NCBI GenBank assembly: GCA_016292775.1 | Contig: JAEDFN010000033.1 | Coordinates: forward strand, 1 to 20,183 | Direction: 5' to 3' | Source: Paludibacteraceae bacterium | GTDB taxonomy: Bacteria; Bacteroidota; Bacteroidia; Bacteroidales; Paludibacteraceae | DNA length: 20,183 bases | Shown: piece after piece, positions 7,066 to 15,069 of the stretch | Layout: each line of letters starts with the position of its first letter | Position numbering within the stretch: position 1 is the first letter of the stretch | The notes under the pieces: model-generated | Database searches by the model: none | Told to the model about the DNA's origin: nothing | The model's input: the letters and a program-made list of their open reading frames with translations, nothing else | Program-made: the position numbers and the translations under genes

Positions 7066-8193
7066 ATGAATATTGATACTCTGCTGAATAAAATTATTGT
7101 TTCCAATATGGGTAATACTTTTTATAGATTAACTAATGCCGACAATAAATCGTGGTTAATTCCTTCTAAAAATGCCTGTTCTGCATTGCTTCTTTATCAG
7201 CCGAGCAGCACAAAGGGTAGAGTGCTTAAATCTTTTTTTCCTCTCTTGTGCCGCTCTTCTCTGTGCTGTAAATTGATCCATGCCGAGCAAGTTAAGTGTG
7301 TGTTGAATGCTGAATTACAAAATCTTATCTGTCGTATCTTTAATGTCGATAATTTTGAATTCGCTATGTTTCTCGGCACCCCTTCCGTTCACCAAAAAAT
7401 CACTCTTCAAATTTTTCAAGATAAGAATATTCTCGGCTATTGTAAAATTTCAGATAGTAAGGATGTTGAAGAATTGTTTGTAGCAGAGGGTAGAATGCTG
7501 ACCTATTTGCATGATAAGGGGATTGATAACATCCCTCACTACTTGTTTAACGGCAATCTCAATGGGTATTCCGTTTTTATACAATCTACCGTAAAAACTT
7601 CTCGGTCGGCTATCATTCATGAATGGTCGTCAATACATCAAAATTTTTTAAACGATGTAAAATGTAGAACTCAACAAGATATTCTTTTTGAAAATAGTGA
7701 TTTCTATCGGGATATAATAGCCCTAAAAAATAATTTGAATCGACTTCCATTTTCTATAAATGTTAATATTCTTCGTTCCGCTATTCTTGATATAGAAAAA
7801 AGTTTATACGGTAAAATGGTGCACTTTTGTGCTTATCATGGCGATTATACACCTTGGAATATGTTTGTAGAAGATGGTAGTCTGTTTGTTTTTGATTGGG
7901 AGTATGCCGAGTGTTATTATCCACCGATGCTGGACCGTTACCACTTTTTCTTACAAGTTGCTTATTTCGAAAAACATTGGTCCCCTGCCGATGTTATTTC
8001 TTATATCAATTCTGATAAAGGTAGTTGGATTGATGTCAATATGCTCATACTCTATTTGTTGAGTATTTTTTCTCGTTATGTTAACAGAGAAAAAGGTAGT
8101 GTAGCAGATAATGCCAATCCACAATACTTTTTTTGGAATGAAATTTTGAATTATTCGTACCCTCGCTCTAATTTTAGTGAATTTATACCCTAA
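7066..8193 (+). CDS. APH/choline-kinase-like phosphotransferase (PF01636-type)
   Basis: This 375-residue protein has the protein-kinase-like fold of aminoglycoside and choline phosphotransferases. Seen are a candidate ATP-binding lysine (Lys127 in GYCKIS) with partner Glu141, the catalytic loop HGDYTPWN (258-265, Asp260 and Asn265) and the metal-binding FDWE (276-279, Asp277). It would transfer phosphate from ATP to a hydroxyl of a small molecule or sugar. The substrate is unknown; clinical aminoglycoside resistance is unlikely given its place among glycosyltransferases. Its last nine residues, RSNFSEFIP, and its stop codon are encoded by the first unit of the 33-bp repeat array, so the natural C-terminus may have been altered by the arrival of that repeat. 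Confidence 0.78.
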   Translation: MNIDTLLNKIIVSNMGNTFYRLTNADNKSWLIPSKNACSALLLYQPSSTKGRVLKSFFPLLCRSSLCCKLIHAEQVKCVLNAELQNLICRIFNVDNFEFAMFLGTPSVHQKITLQIFQDKNILGYCKISDSKDVEELFVAEGRMLTYLHDKGIDNIPHYLFNGNLNGYSVFIQSTVKTSRSAIIHEWSSIHQNFLNDVKCRTQQDILFENSDFYRDIIALKNNLNRLPFSINVNILRSAILDIEKSLYGKMVHFCAYHGDYTPWNMFVEDGSLFVFDWEYAECYYPPMLDRYHFFLQVAYFEKHWSPADVISYINSDKGSWIDVNMLILYLLSIFSRYVNREKGSVADNANPQYFFWNEILNYSYPRSNFSEFIP

Positions 8194-8252
8194 TCTCGCT
8201 CTAATTTTAGTAACTTTGCACCCTAATCTCGCTCTAATTTTAGGAAATTATG
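8161..8252 (+). repeat. Upstream 92-bp direct repeat: three 33-bp units before the ATPase gene
   Basis: The core TCGCTCTAATTTTAG occurs at 8163, 8196 and 8229, exactly 33 bp apart. Spacers between cores are TGAATTTATACCCTAATC and TAACTTTGCACCCTAATC; the third core runs into GGAAATT and the ATG at 8250. The stretch matches 9586-9677 at 86 of 92 positions, with a constant offset of 1425 bp. It overlaps the kinase 3' end and its stop codon at one side and reaches the ATPase start codon at the other. Within the core, CTAA and TTAG form a small dyad. Confidence 0.92.
8211..8218 (+). promoter_or_regulatory. Promoter-like -7 element inside the upstream repeat
   Basis: TAACTTTG followed by CA fits the Bacteroidales TAnnTTTG motif. 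No TTTG is found 19-21 bases upstream, so the -33 element is weak or absent. A start near 8225 would give a leader of about 25 nt that ends in AGGA (8242-8245), a Shine-Dalgarno-like sequence before the ATPase ATG. Confidence 0.4.
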
Positions 8253-9584
8253 ATGTATCTAAAGCGTAAAATAGACTCTTTCCTTTGTGATTGGAAGAAA
8301 AATTCCAATCATAATCCTTTGATAGTCAAAGGTGCAAGGCAAATAGGTAAAACGGAATCAATATTGCATTTCGCAAAACAAAATTACGATAATGTTGTTT
8401 ATATAAATTTTGTGGAAGAGCCTAAATACAAAAATATTACTGTTGATGGTTATAAACCGGAACAAATATGTAAGAATATTTCACTACTGAATCCCGAGGT
8501 TAAATTTACTAAAGGCACAACTCTTATTTTCTTTGATGAATTACAAGATTTTCCGGAAATAGCTACCTCATTGAAATTTTTCAAAATACAGGGTGTTTAT
8601 GATGTTATCTGTTCCGGCTCATTGTTAGGAATTAATTATCGTAAAATAGAGAGTAATAGCGTTGGGTATAAAACCGATTTTATAATGCACTCAATGGATT
8701 TTGAGGAGTTTCTTTGGGCAAAAGGATATGATGAAAATATTGCTGAAATGATGTTGGAGCATATTAGAAATCATACCCCTTTTTCTACTTTGGAGCAAGA
8801 GGTGTTTTTCTCTTTATTCCGCGATTTTAGTCTTTTGGGTGGTATGCCTGCTTTAGTGAAGAGTTATTTCGAAAACGGCTCTTTTGTGGGTATTCTTGAT
8901 ATGCAACGTCAGCTCGTTGCCGATTATAAAGAAGATGTGCGAAAATATGTTCATGGTATCGAGCAAACAAAAATATTGAATGTTTTTAATAGAATACCTA
9001 TCCAATTGGGATGTGAAAATAAAAAATTTCAAATCTCAAAAGTGGCTCCCGGTGCGAAGAATAAAGATTATTGGGGTTGTATTGAATGGCTTAATGATGC
9101 CGGTATTATTTCTGTTTGCTACTGCCTTAATTTCCCGGAATTACCTTTAAAGGGAAATTTTGACGATAGTAAATACAAAATCTATTTTGCGGATACCGGT
9201 CTACTTATCGCCCTGCTCGATGATGAAGTGCAAGACGATTTACGCATAAATGCCAATATGGGTACCTATAAAGGGGCGCTTTACGAAAATATTGTTGCCG
9301 AAGCTCTTACTAAATCAGGTGCCGACCTATTCTATTATAAACGTCAAGATTCTACTCTCGAAGAGGATTTCTTCTTGCGTACTAAAAATAACCTTATCCC
9401 TATTGAAGTAAAATCAGTCAATGCTTCCGCTAAATCTTTGCAAACTCTTATTAAAAGTGAAAAATATAAGGATATTCAATGGGGTATAAAGTTGGTGGAT
9501 GGTAATGTCGGTTTTGCAAATAATGTACTTACTATCCCCTATTTTTGTGCTTTTTTGTTGAAACGTTTTCTCTCAGAAATATAA
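8250..9584 (+). CDS. AAA-family ATPase with DUF4143 domain
   Basis: The 444-residue protein has Walker A GARQIGKT (28-35), Walker B LIFFDELQDF (92-101), and a C-terminal segment with the PD-(D/E)XK-like pattern EEDFFL (371-376) ... IEVK (385-388). This layout is that of the large DUF4143 ATPase family, which is widespread and multi-copy in Bacteroidales but has no settled function. It is probably cytoplasmic. It has no obvious part in glycan synthesis and interrupts a run of biosynthetic genes. Two ATGs stand in tandem (8250 and 8253); AGGA at 8242-8245 is 4 and 7 nt away, so either could be used. The 92-bp repeats on both sides suggest it arrived as a unit. Confidence 0.88.
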   Translation: MMYLKRKIDSFLCDWKKNSNHNPLIVKGARQIGKTESILHFAKQNYDNVVYINFVEEPKYKNITVDGYKPEQICKNISLLNPEVKFTKGTTLIFFDELQDFPEIATSLKFFKIQGVYDVICSGSLLGINYRKIESNSVGYKTDFIMHSMDFEEFLWAKGYDENIAEMMLEHIRNHTPFSTLEQEVFFSLFRDFSLLGGMPALVKSYFENGSFVGILDMQRQLVADYKEDVRKYVHGIEQTKILNVFNRIPIQLGCENKKFQISKVAPGAKNKDYWGCIEWLNDAGIISVCYCLNFPELPLKGNFDDSKYKIYFADTGLLIALLDDEVQDDLRINANMGTYKGALYENIVAEALTKSGADLFYYKRQDSTLEEDFFLRTKNNLIPIEVKSVNASAKSLQTLIKSEKYKDIQWGIKLVDGNVGFANNVLTIPYFCAFLLKRFLSEI

Positions 9585-9585
9585 T

Positions 9586-9677
9586 CCTCGCTCTAATTTT
9601 AGTGAATTTATACCCTAAAGTCGCTCTAATTTTAGTAAATTTGCACCCTAAAGTCGCTCTAATTTTAGGAATTTATG
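9586..9677 (+). repeat. Downstream 92-bp direct repeat: three 33-bp units before the next glycosyltransferase
   Basis: Cores TCGCTCTAATTTTAG lie at 9588, 9621 and 9654, again 33 bp apart, and the repeat ends at the ATG of the next gene (9675). It starts one base after the ATPase stop. Compared with the upstream copy, both unit junctions read AAAG instead of AATC, one base differs in the TTTG spacer and one just before the ATG. The paired junction changes suggest that units within an array are homogenised. Confidence 0.92.
9636..9643 (+). promoter_or_regulatory. Promoter-like -7 element inside the downstream repeat
   Basis: TAAATTTG followed by CACCC fits TAnnTTTG. As in the upstream copy, no good -33 element is found. 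It could restart transcription of the glycosyltransferase genes beyond the ATPase. The third unit supplies AGGA (9667-9670) four bases before the ATG at 9675. Confidence 0.35.
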
Positions 9678-10745
9678 AGTAAAACCACAGTGTTCTTCCA
9701 TTTGTATAATGATTTTAGCGGTAGTCCTACTGTGCTACATAATGTAGTGAAACAAAGGATTATAAGGGGAGAGAATGTGGAAATTGTTACAAGTAATACC
9801 AATGGGGTGTTGAGTGATTTGCGCTCCATGCCGAATGTCAAATATCACACCTATCCTTACTCTTTTTCTAAAAATAAGATACTCACTTTCGCCCGATATT
9901 GCTTTGCTCAATTATACACTTTCTTTTTTGCTTTCAAATATATTTTTAAGTCGGATGTTGAGTTTTATATCAATACTATTCTGCCTATAGCACCTGCTCT
10001 TGCAGGCAGATTGATGGGCAAGAAAGTGATTTACCACTACCATGAAAATGCATTTGTCAAGAGCACTTTCTATCGCTTTCTTTGCTATTGTATGCAGCAT
10101 CTCGCTACCGAAATTATTTGTGTATCTCATTATCAAGCCTCTTTCCTTAAAAGGAAAAACGGAGTAAGAGTTGTGTATAACTCACTCTCCAAAGAGTTTT
10201 TGTCGAAATTAAATCCCAATCCCGAAGAGGCTTTCCTGCGCAAAAAAGTATTGATGATTTCGTCGCTAAAAGAGTATAAGGGTGTAGTTCAATTCATTCA
10301 AATTGCAACGGCATTAAGCGAGTTTGGTTTCATTCTCGTTATCAATGATAACAGCGATAATATTCAACGCTTTCTTCAAAAACATCAGTTGATACTACCG
10401 TCAAATATCACGGTTTTTCCCCGCCAAGAAGATGTTGCCCGTTTCTATAATTCCGCTTCTCTCGTTCTTAATCTCTCTGATAAAAATCTGTTTATAGAAA
10501 CTTTCGGCCTTACCGCCCTCGAAGCAATGAGTGCCGCCCTGCCCGTTATAGTGCCTACTGTAGGAGGTATTGCGGAATTCGTCGATGACGGGGTAAACGG
10601 GTATAAAATAGATGTGCAGAATATCGATAAGATTGTAGATACTATTAAATATCTATTTTACGATAAGGAAAAATATCTGTTGTTAGCGGGAAATGCATTG
10701 AAAATCAGTGAAAAAATAAATAATATAAATCAGCAAGAATTTTAA
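9675..10745 (+). CDS. Glycosyltransferase family 4
   Basis: This 356-residue GT-B enzyme shows the acceptor-side N-terminal half (SGSPTVLHNVV, typical of lipid-linked glycan GTs) and a donor-binding C-terminal half with KVLMISSLKEYKGV (189-202) and the EX7E motif: Glu275 and Glu283 within IETFGLTALEAM, followed by VGGIAEFVDDGVNGY. It should be retaining, using an NDP-sugar in the cytoplasm; the sugar is unknown. The start at 9675 is supported by AGGA four bases upstream, contributed by the 33-bp repeat. Its stop TAA overlaps the next ATG by one base (TAATG), implying translational coupling. Confidence 0.9.
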   Translation: MSKTTVFFHLYNDFSGSPTVLHNVVKQRIIRGENVEIVTSNTNGVLSDLRSMPNVKYHTYPYSFSKNKILTFARYCFAQLYTFFFAFKYIFKSDVEFYINTILPIAPALAGRLMGKKVIYHYHENAFVKSTFYRFLCYCMQHLATEIICVSHYQASFLKRKNGVRVVYNSLSKEFLSKLNPNPEEAFLRKKVLMISSLKEYKGVVQFIQIATALSEFGFILVINDNSDNIQRFLQKHQLILPSNITVFPRQEDVARFYNSASLVLNLSDKNLFIETFGLTALEAMSAALPVIVPTVGGIAEFVDDGVNGYKIDVQNIDKIVDTIKYLFYDKEKYLLLAGNALKISEKINNINQQEF

Positions 10746-11812
10746 TGAATATCAATCAGCGAAAAAAAATAGCAATCATAGGTATTCAAGGTGTACCGTC
10801 TAAATATGGAGGCTTCGAGACTCTTGTCGAACACCTTATTGAAGATGATTCTGCCGAATTTACCGTTTTTTGCTCAAGTATAGATCAAAAACAGTCGCTA
10901 AAGAAATATAAAAACGCTTTTCTGAAATATATTCCTCTCAAAGCTAATGGTATCCAAAGTATTCCGTATGATATCATTGCTTTGACTCGTTCTCTTATGG
11001 GGTATGATTCTATCCTCGTACTCGGTATTAGCGGCGCCTCTTTCCTCCCTTTTTATCGCCTTTTATCAAAATCTAAAGTTGTTGTCAATATCGATGGTCT
11101 CGAACATTCTCGTCAAAAGTGGGGTAAATTAACTCGCCGTTACTTGAAATGGGCGGAGAAAATCGCAGTCTATAATTCCGACCTCATTATTGCCGATAAT
11201 AAGGCTATACAACAATATATACTCCGTGAGTATGGAAAGAAATCCGCTCTCGTTACTTATGGTGGAGACCAAGTTTTAGTGCCGGTATCAGACTCTGATA
11301 TCAGCTCTGTATTAAGTAAATACAATCTATCCAAAGGCGATTATGCAGTGGCGGTGTGCCGTATCGAACCCGAGAATAATTGTCATATAATACTCGAGGC
11401 TTTTAAGTTGACCCGCAAAAATATAGTCTTTGTAGGTAATTGGCACAGAAGTGATTATGCTCGAAACCTGAAAGCACAATACGCCAATGAACCTAATATC
11501 ACACTCCTTGATAGTATATATGATTTGAAAGAACTTTTTGTATTGCGCTCTAATGCAAATTGTTATCTTCACGGACATAGTGCCGGAGGTACCAACCCTT
11601 CGCTCGTGGAAGCTATGTTTTTTGATGTGCCTATCATCGCTTTTGATGTCGTTTACAATAGAGAAACTACTTTCGGAACGGCAAATTATTTCTCTGATGT
11701 CAACGACCTTGTGCGTATGTTGAATGAAGAATTGAAAATAAATTCTCCTCGCCTCGCTTGGGAAAACTATACCTGGAATAAAATTCGACAAGATTACTTG
11801 AATAGATTATGA
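10745..11812 (+). CDS. DUF1972-type glycosyltransferase (rhamnosyltransferase-like)
   Basis: This 355-residue protein opens with IGIQGVPSKYGGFETLVEHL (12-31), the hallmark of the DUF1972 N-terminal domain found in the pneumococcal Cps2T-like beta-1,4-rhamnosyltransferases and relatives. The C-terminal half has HGHSAGGTNPSLVEAM (276-291), where Glu289 corresponds to the second Glu of EX7E. Family members often transfer rhamnose or another deoxysugar, but specificity varies and I do not assign it. It overlaps the upstream gene by 1 nt and the downstream Wzi gene by 4 nt (ATGA), so the three are translationally coupled. Confidence 0.88.
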   Translation: MNINQRKKIAIIGIQGVPSKYGGFETLVEHLIEDDSAEFTVFCSSIDQKQSLKKYKNAFLKYIPLKANGIQSIPYDIIALTRSLMGYDSILVLGISGASFLPFYRLLSKSKVVVNIDGLEHSRQKWGKLTRRYLKWAEKIAVYNSDLIIADNKAIQQYILREYGKKSALVTYGGDQVLVPVSDSDISSVLSKYNLSKGDYAVAVCRIEPENNCHIILEAFKLTRKNIVFVGNWHRSDYARNLKAQYANEPNITLLDSIYDLKELFVLRSNANCYLHGHSAGGTNPSLVEAMFFDVPIIAFDVVYNRETTFGTANYFSDVNDLVRMLNEELKINSPRLAWENYTWNKIRQDYLNRL

Positions 11813-13752
11813 TTAATATATATCAAAAACGATTATCGCTTATTTCATTACTCTCTTTTGTTTATCTCTTCGCTTTCGCAATAAATGGTTCTACTCCGTC
11901 AAAAATCGTTTCGCCATCGTGTAGCGTAAACGAGGATGATATTGTCATTAATTCGGCTACAACAGATTCTTTAGGGAAAGATAAAAAAGCGACTTCCAAA
12001 TCCGTATCGTATAGCATCTTTAGTAATTATAAACCCGCTTTAGGTGGCGTGCCGGAGAGTATGGATTATTCACAAATCTACTCTTTTATCGACGAACTTG
12101 CCCAAATGCATGTCATAGAAATCGGCTCTGTAGTAAAGCCTTATGGTCGTAACCAAATAGCCTCATGGCTTGTAGAGGCAAAAAACGCTTATGATGTAAA
12201 TCCGCAGATACTCTCAAAGCGTCAGGCAAAAGAATTGGCTTTCTTCCTTAACGATTTCTCTCTCGAAAGAGATACTATTCCAAACGGGATTGTTAACTGG
12301 ACCAACCATCGCACATTCTCTTTGGCACTGTTGCAACCGGCTTTTCATTATAATGACAAATATTTCGCTTGTAAAATCAATCCTATAATAGGAGCAGACA
12401 TTACGGCAAATAAAAAGGGAGCTATCCTTCATCGCTGGTGGGGTGCTGAAATTCGTGCCGATATCGTCAACCATATCTCCGTGTGGGGTAGCATTCGTGA
12501 TCATTCCTTTTCCGGTGATTGGCTCAGCAAAGAGTATTACCCCGGCGGATCCGGAGCGGCGGCTCTCCTCTCTTTGCCAAACTATTTAAATAATCTTCCG
12601 GGAGCAGAGTATCATCGTAGTAAATATGGTGGTGATTATGCCGAAGTCAATGCCGGAATAAAAGCATACACCAAGTGGGGCTCCGTCGCTTTTCTTAAAG
12701 ATAAAATTTCTTGGGGAGACACCTATCACTCTTCCAATATTATTTCAAATCACGCCCCCTCTTTCCCTATGGTGGAACTCAAAATTCATCCTTGCAGTTG
12801 GTTTAAACTCGATTATATCCATGGTTGGCTCGTAAGCAATATCATAGATTCTACTAATTATTACAGCCAAACAAATCCCGTAGATGGTAAAAAAGAGATA
12901 CTATACCGCCCTGCAAAGAAATATATTGCCGCCAATATGCTCACCTTCACTCCTATAAAATACCTCGATTTGTCTATCGGCTCATCTGTAATTTATGGAG
13001 GAAAAAATCCGTTAGCTGCATTCTCTTTGCCGATATCATTCTTTAACTCTATCGACTATCAAATCAATGCAGGCGCAAAGGTGGAGAACGAGAATTCACA
13101 AATCTTCTTTAATATATCTACACGAAATCTAAAGTACACACATTTCTACGTAAGCTTTTATTGCGATGAGTTTAAATTTTCTCGTGTAAAAAAGTCGAAT
13201 CCGGAGCATAACTTCTTTAGTTACAAGGTTGGAGCGCAACTGAGCGGTTGGCCATTAAAAGATATTAACCTCACAGCAGAGTTTACTCGCACTAATGTGG
13301 CAAACTATCAACACCCGTATAATATATTGTCTTACAGGAGTAACGACTATCTTTTGGGGCATTATCTCGGAGACAATGCACAAGAAATTTATATCCGCCT
13401 TGGATATAAACCGGTGCGGAGCCTTAATCTTATGGTGGAATATATAGGGGCTACGAAATACAATCAGTACATCTATTCTCGTAGCAGTTCTGTTTTCATG
13501 ACAAAGAAGCCCTTTGCAGAAAAGATATGGAGTAACGACGAAGTGAAATTCACCGCTATTTATGAAGTTGTAAATAACGCCTACGCCACATTTGAATTTG
13601 CATGGAATAATGCACAAGGCTATACCCCGTCAAGCGACCCTATTGTAGAAGAAGTTCGCCTCAATGCACAAGGTTACCTGAACCGCTTCACCCCATCCTT
13701 CCTCCAAGGCCAAAACCTAACCGCCAAAATCGGATTCTCTTTCTATTTCTAA
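11809..13752 (+). CDS. Wzi-family capsule assembly outer-membrane protein
   Basis: The 647-residue protein begins with a signal peptide (MINIYQKR, then a hydrophobic core LSLISLLSFVYLFAFA to about residue 24; no lipobox cysteine). An N-terminal helical part near residues 75-115 (DYSQIYSFIDELAQMHVIEIG) precedes a long region of alternating strands, ending in AKIGFSFYF with a terminal Phe as in outer-membrane beta-barrels. In E. coli, Wzi acts as a surface lectin that anchors capsule; Bacteroidales versions are longer and occur widely in polysaccharide loci. It is co-translated with the DUF1972 gene. A pause in tight gene packing follows it. Confidence 0.85.
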   Translation: MINIYQKRLSLISLLSFVYLFAFAINGSTPSKIVSPSCSVNEDDIVINSATTDSLGKDKKATSKSVSYSIFSNYKPALGGVPESMDYSQIYSFIDELAQMHVIEIGSVVKPYGRNQIASWLVEAKNAYDVNPQILSKRQAKELAFFLNDFSLERDTIPNGIVNWTNHRTFSLALLQPAFHYNDKYFACKINPIIGADITANKKGAILHRWWGAEIRADIVNHISVWGSIRDHSFSGDWLSKEYYPGGSGAAALLSLPNYLNNLPGAEYHRSKYGGDYAEVNAGIKAYTKWGSVAFLKDKISWGDTYHSSNIISNHAPSFPMVELKIHPCSWFKLDYIHGWLVSNIIDSTNYYSQTNPVDGKKEILYRPAKKYIAANMLTFTPIKYLDLSIGSSVIYGGKNPLAAFSLPISFFNSIDYQINAGAKVENENSQIFFNISTRNLKYTHFYVSFYCDEFKFSRVKKSNPEHNFFSYKVGAQLSGWPLKDINLTAEFTRTNVANYQHPYNILSYRSNDYLLGHYLGDNAQEIYIRLGYKPVRSLNLMVEYIGATKYNQYIYSRSSSVFMTKKPFAEKIWSNDEVKFTAIYEVVNNAYATFEFAWNNAQGYTPSSDPIVEEVRLNAQGYLNRFTPSFLQGQNLTAKIGFSFYF

Positions 13753-13756
13753 CTAT

Positions 13757-13791
13757 CCTCTCTATCTTTTTGCATATTAAGCAAGGAGAGG
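13757..13791 (+). terminator. Imperfect hairpin after the Wzi gene, possible terminator or attenuator
   Basis: CCTCTC (13757-13762) pairs with GAGAGG (13786-13791), and TTGC (13770-13773) with GCAA (13781-13784), with an asymmetric internal loop. No T-run follows directly; a run of seven T appears about 25 bases later. It lies 4 nt after the Wzi stop codon and coincides with the start of the AT-richer half of the locus, so partial termination here is possible but not shown. Confidence 0.35.
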
Positions 13792-13843
13792 TATTGGAAG
13801 AAATTATATTAATAATATTTTTTTGAGAATATATTAATTTTAA

Positions 13844-14914
13844 ATGGATACTGTTCTTAGCAAAACTTTTTCATTACTTCGTTTCCCTCTAATAGTAATG
13901 GTAGTATTTATACATATATATGGATCTACTATTATGGTAAATGGGAATATTGTTGGAGATTGTAATGCTACTATTTACCATCTTATCGGGCGAGTTTTTT
14001 CACAAAATTTATTTGCTATAGCAGTACCTACATTCTATTTTATTGCCGGATATTTATTTTTCCTCAATCAGACTTTGAATAAGGATAGATATTTTCTTCA
14101 GATGAAGAAGCGATTTAAAAGTTTGGTTATTCCATATCTGTTTTGGAATTTATGGATGATAGTATTTATGCTATTTTATCAATATGTGGGTAATAAAGTT
14201 GGTTTTATTTTCGCGGGAAAGCAGATAGTAGATTATTCGATAATAGATTTTTTAAGATGTTTTTGGAATATAGGGTCAGGGTTTTATCCTATCTGTTTTC
14301 AACTATATTTCTTGCGTGATTTAATACTTGTCAGCATCTTATCGCCGATGTTCTATTGGTTGATAAAAAAAGGGAAAGTAGTTTTTATGTTATTGTTGAC
14401 AGTAATGTATGTGGCAGATGTAAATTGGCATTTCTTTCCCGGAATATCACCGATTTTCTTTTTCTGTTTTGGTGCATCATATCGATTGTTGAATTGGGAA
14501 TGGATAGATGGTTTTAAATCGTATATATCTAAAATCGGTTGGTTGTATGTAGGTTTATTCCCGATACTCTTTTTTTGGGATAATTATAATTATTACTTGT
14601 TTATAAAAATTTTTGGGGTAATATTTATACTAAATATAGTTTATTATTTAGTTGAACATAATTCTGAAGGAGGAAAAATTGAGAAAGCACTCCTCTGGCT
14701 TTCCCCAACAAGTTTTTTCGTATATTGTTTCCATGAACCAATACAAGGCTTGATAAAGAAAGTATTTTATATGTTACTACAGCCATCCTCTGATGCAATA
14801 CTGGTATTACTTTATTTCCTTTGTCCTTTGTTAACTATTCTATTAGCGATAATCATTTTTAAAACAATGAGCCGTTTCTGCCCAAAAATACTGAGAGTAA
14901 TTAATGGTAGGTAG
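13844..14914 (+). CDS. Membrane acyltransferase, family 3 (PF01757-type)
   Basis: This 356-residue inner-membrane protein has about ten hydrophobic segments and the family N-terminus LLRFPLIVMVVFIHIYG, with Arg13 and the catalytic candidate His24. Such enzymes move acyl groups, often acetyl, onto sugar hydroxyls of surface glycans. Base composition and use of AGA/TTA codons differ by eye from the genes before 13752. It has about 90 bp of AT-rich sequence before it and 155 bp after it, with no clear promoter in either. The gap after it holds only a small possible stem, ATTAGC/GCTAAT (14927-14958). Confidence 0.85.
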   Translation: MDTVLSKTFSLLRFPLIVMVVFIHIYGSTIMVNGNIVGDCNATIYHLIGRVFSQNLFAIAVPTFYFIAGYLFFLNQTLNKDRYFLQMKKRFKSLVIPYLFWNLWMIVFMLFYQYVGNKVGFIFAGKQIVDYSIIDFLRCFWNIGSGFYPICFQLYFLRDLILVSILSPMFYWLIKKGKVVFMLLLTVMYVADVNWHFFPGISPIFFFCFGASYRLLNWEWIDGFKSYISKIGWLYVGLFPILFFWDNYNYYLFIKIFGVIFILNIVYYLVEHNSEGGKIEKALLWLSPTSFFVYCFHEPIQGLIKKVFYMLLQPSSDAILVLLYFLCPLLTILLAIIIFKTMSRFCPKILRVINGR

Positions 14915-15069
14915 ATATATTTTTTCATTAGCCATAGAATAGAGAAATACAAGCTAATATGGTAGTAATAATGTTTGTTTTTTATTGTGTGAATATTTAT
15001 TGATTATTTAATAATATAAAAACCTATTTTATAATAAGGGTTGATATAAAGATGTTTCAATAGAAAGTA

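Larger units (their letters stand above)
8161..9585 (+). mobile_element. Candidate 1425-bp ATPase gene cassette bounded by direct repeats
   Basis: One 92-bp repeat copy plus the DUF4143 ATPase gene makes a unit of 1425 bp; a second repeat copy follows directly. Removing one unit by recombination between the repeats would leave kinase, one repeat and glycosyltransferase in line, with a stop codon and a start codon properly placed. No transposase, integrase, terminal inverted repeats or clear target-site duplication is seen, so the mode of movement is unknown. The limits follow from the repeats; mobility is inferred. Confidence 0.4.

Noticed and set aside
3743..7083. Shared N-terminus MNID(S/T)L of the HAD gene and the kinase gene as a duplicated 5' end
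   Set aside because: Similarity stops after six residues and upstream sequences do not match; chance is enough to explain it.
7066..8193. The kinase-like gene as an antibiotic-resistance determinant
   Set aside because: Only the general kinase fold motifs are shared with aminoglycoside phosphotransferases, and the setting is a polysaccharide operon.
8163..9668. 33-bp units as a CRISPR array
   Set aside because: There are only three units per array, the intervening 18-bp stretches are nearly the same in both arrays rather than unique spacers, and no cas genes are near.
8161..9677. The ATPase unit as a standard insertion sequence
   Set aside because: No transposase, terminal inverted repeats or short target duplication is visible; the flanks are long direct repeats instead.
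14927..14958. ATTAGC/GCTAAT with CCATA/TATGG as an RNA pseudoknot or terminator in the gap before the flippase gene
   Set aside because: The stems are short, the loop is long and AT-rich, and no T-run follows; support is too weak for a feature.
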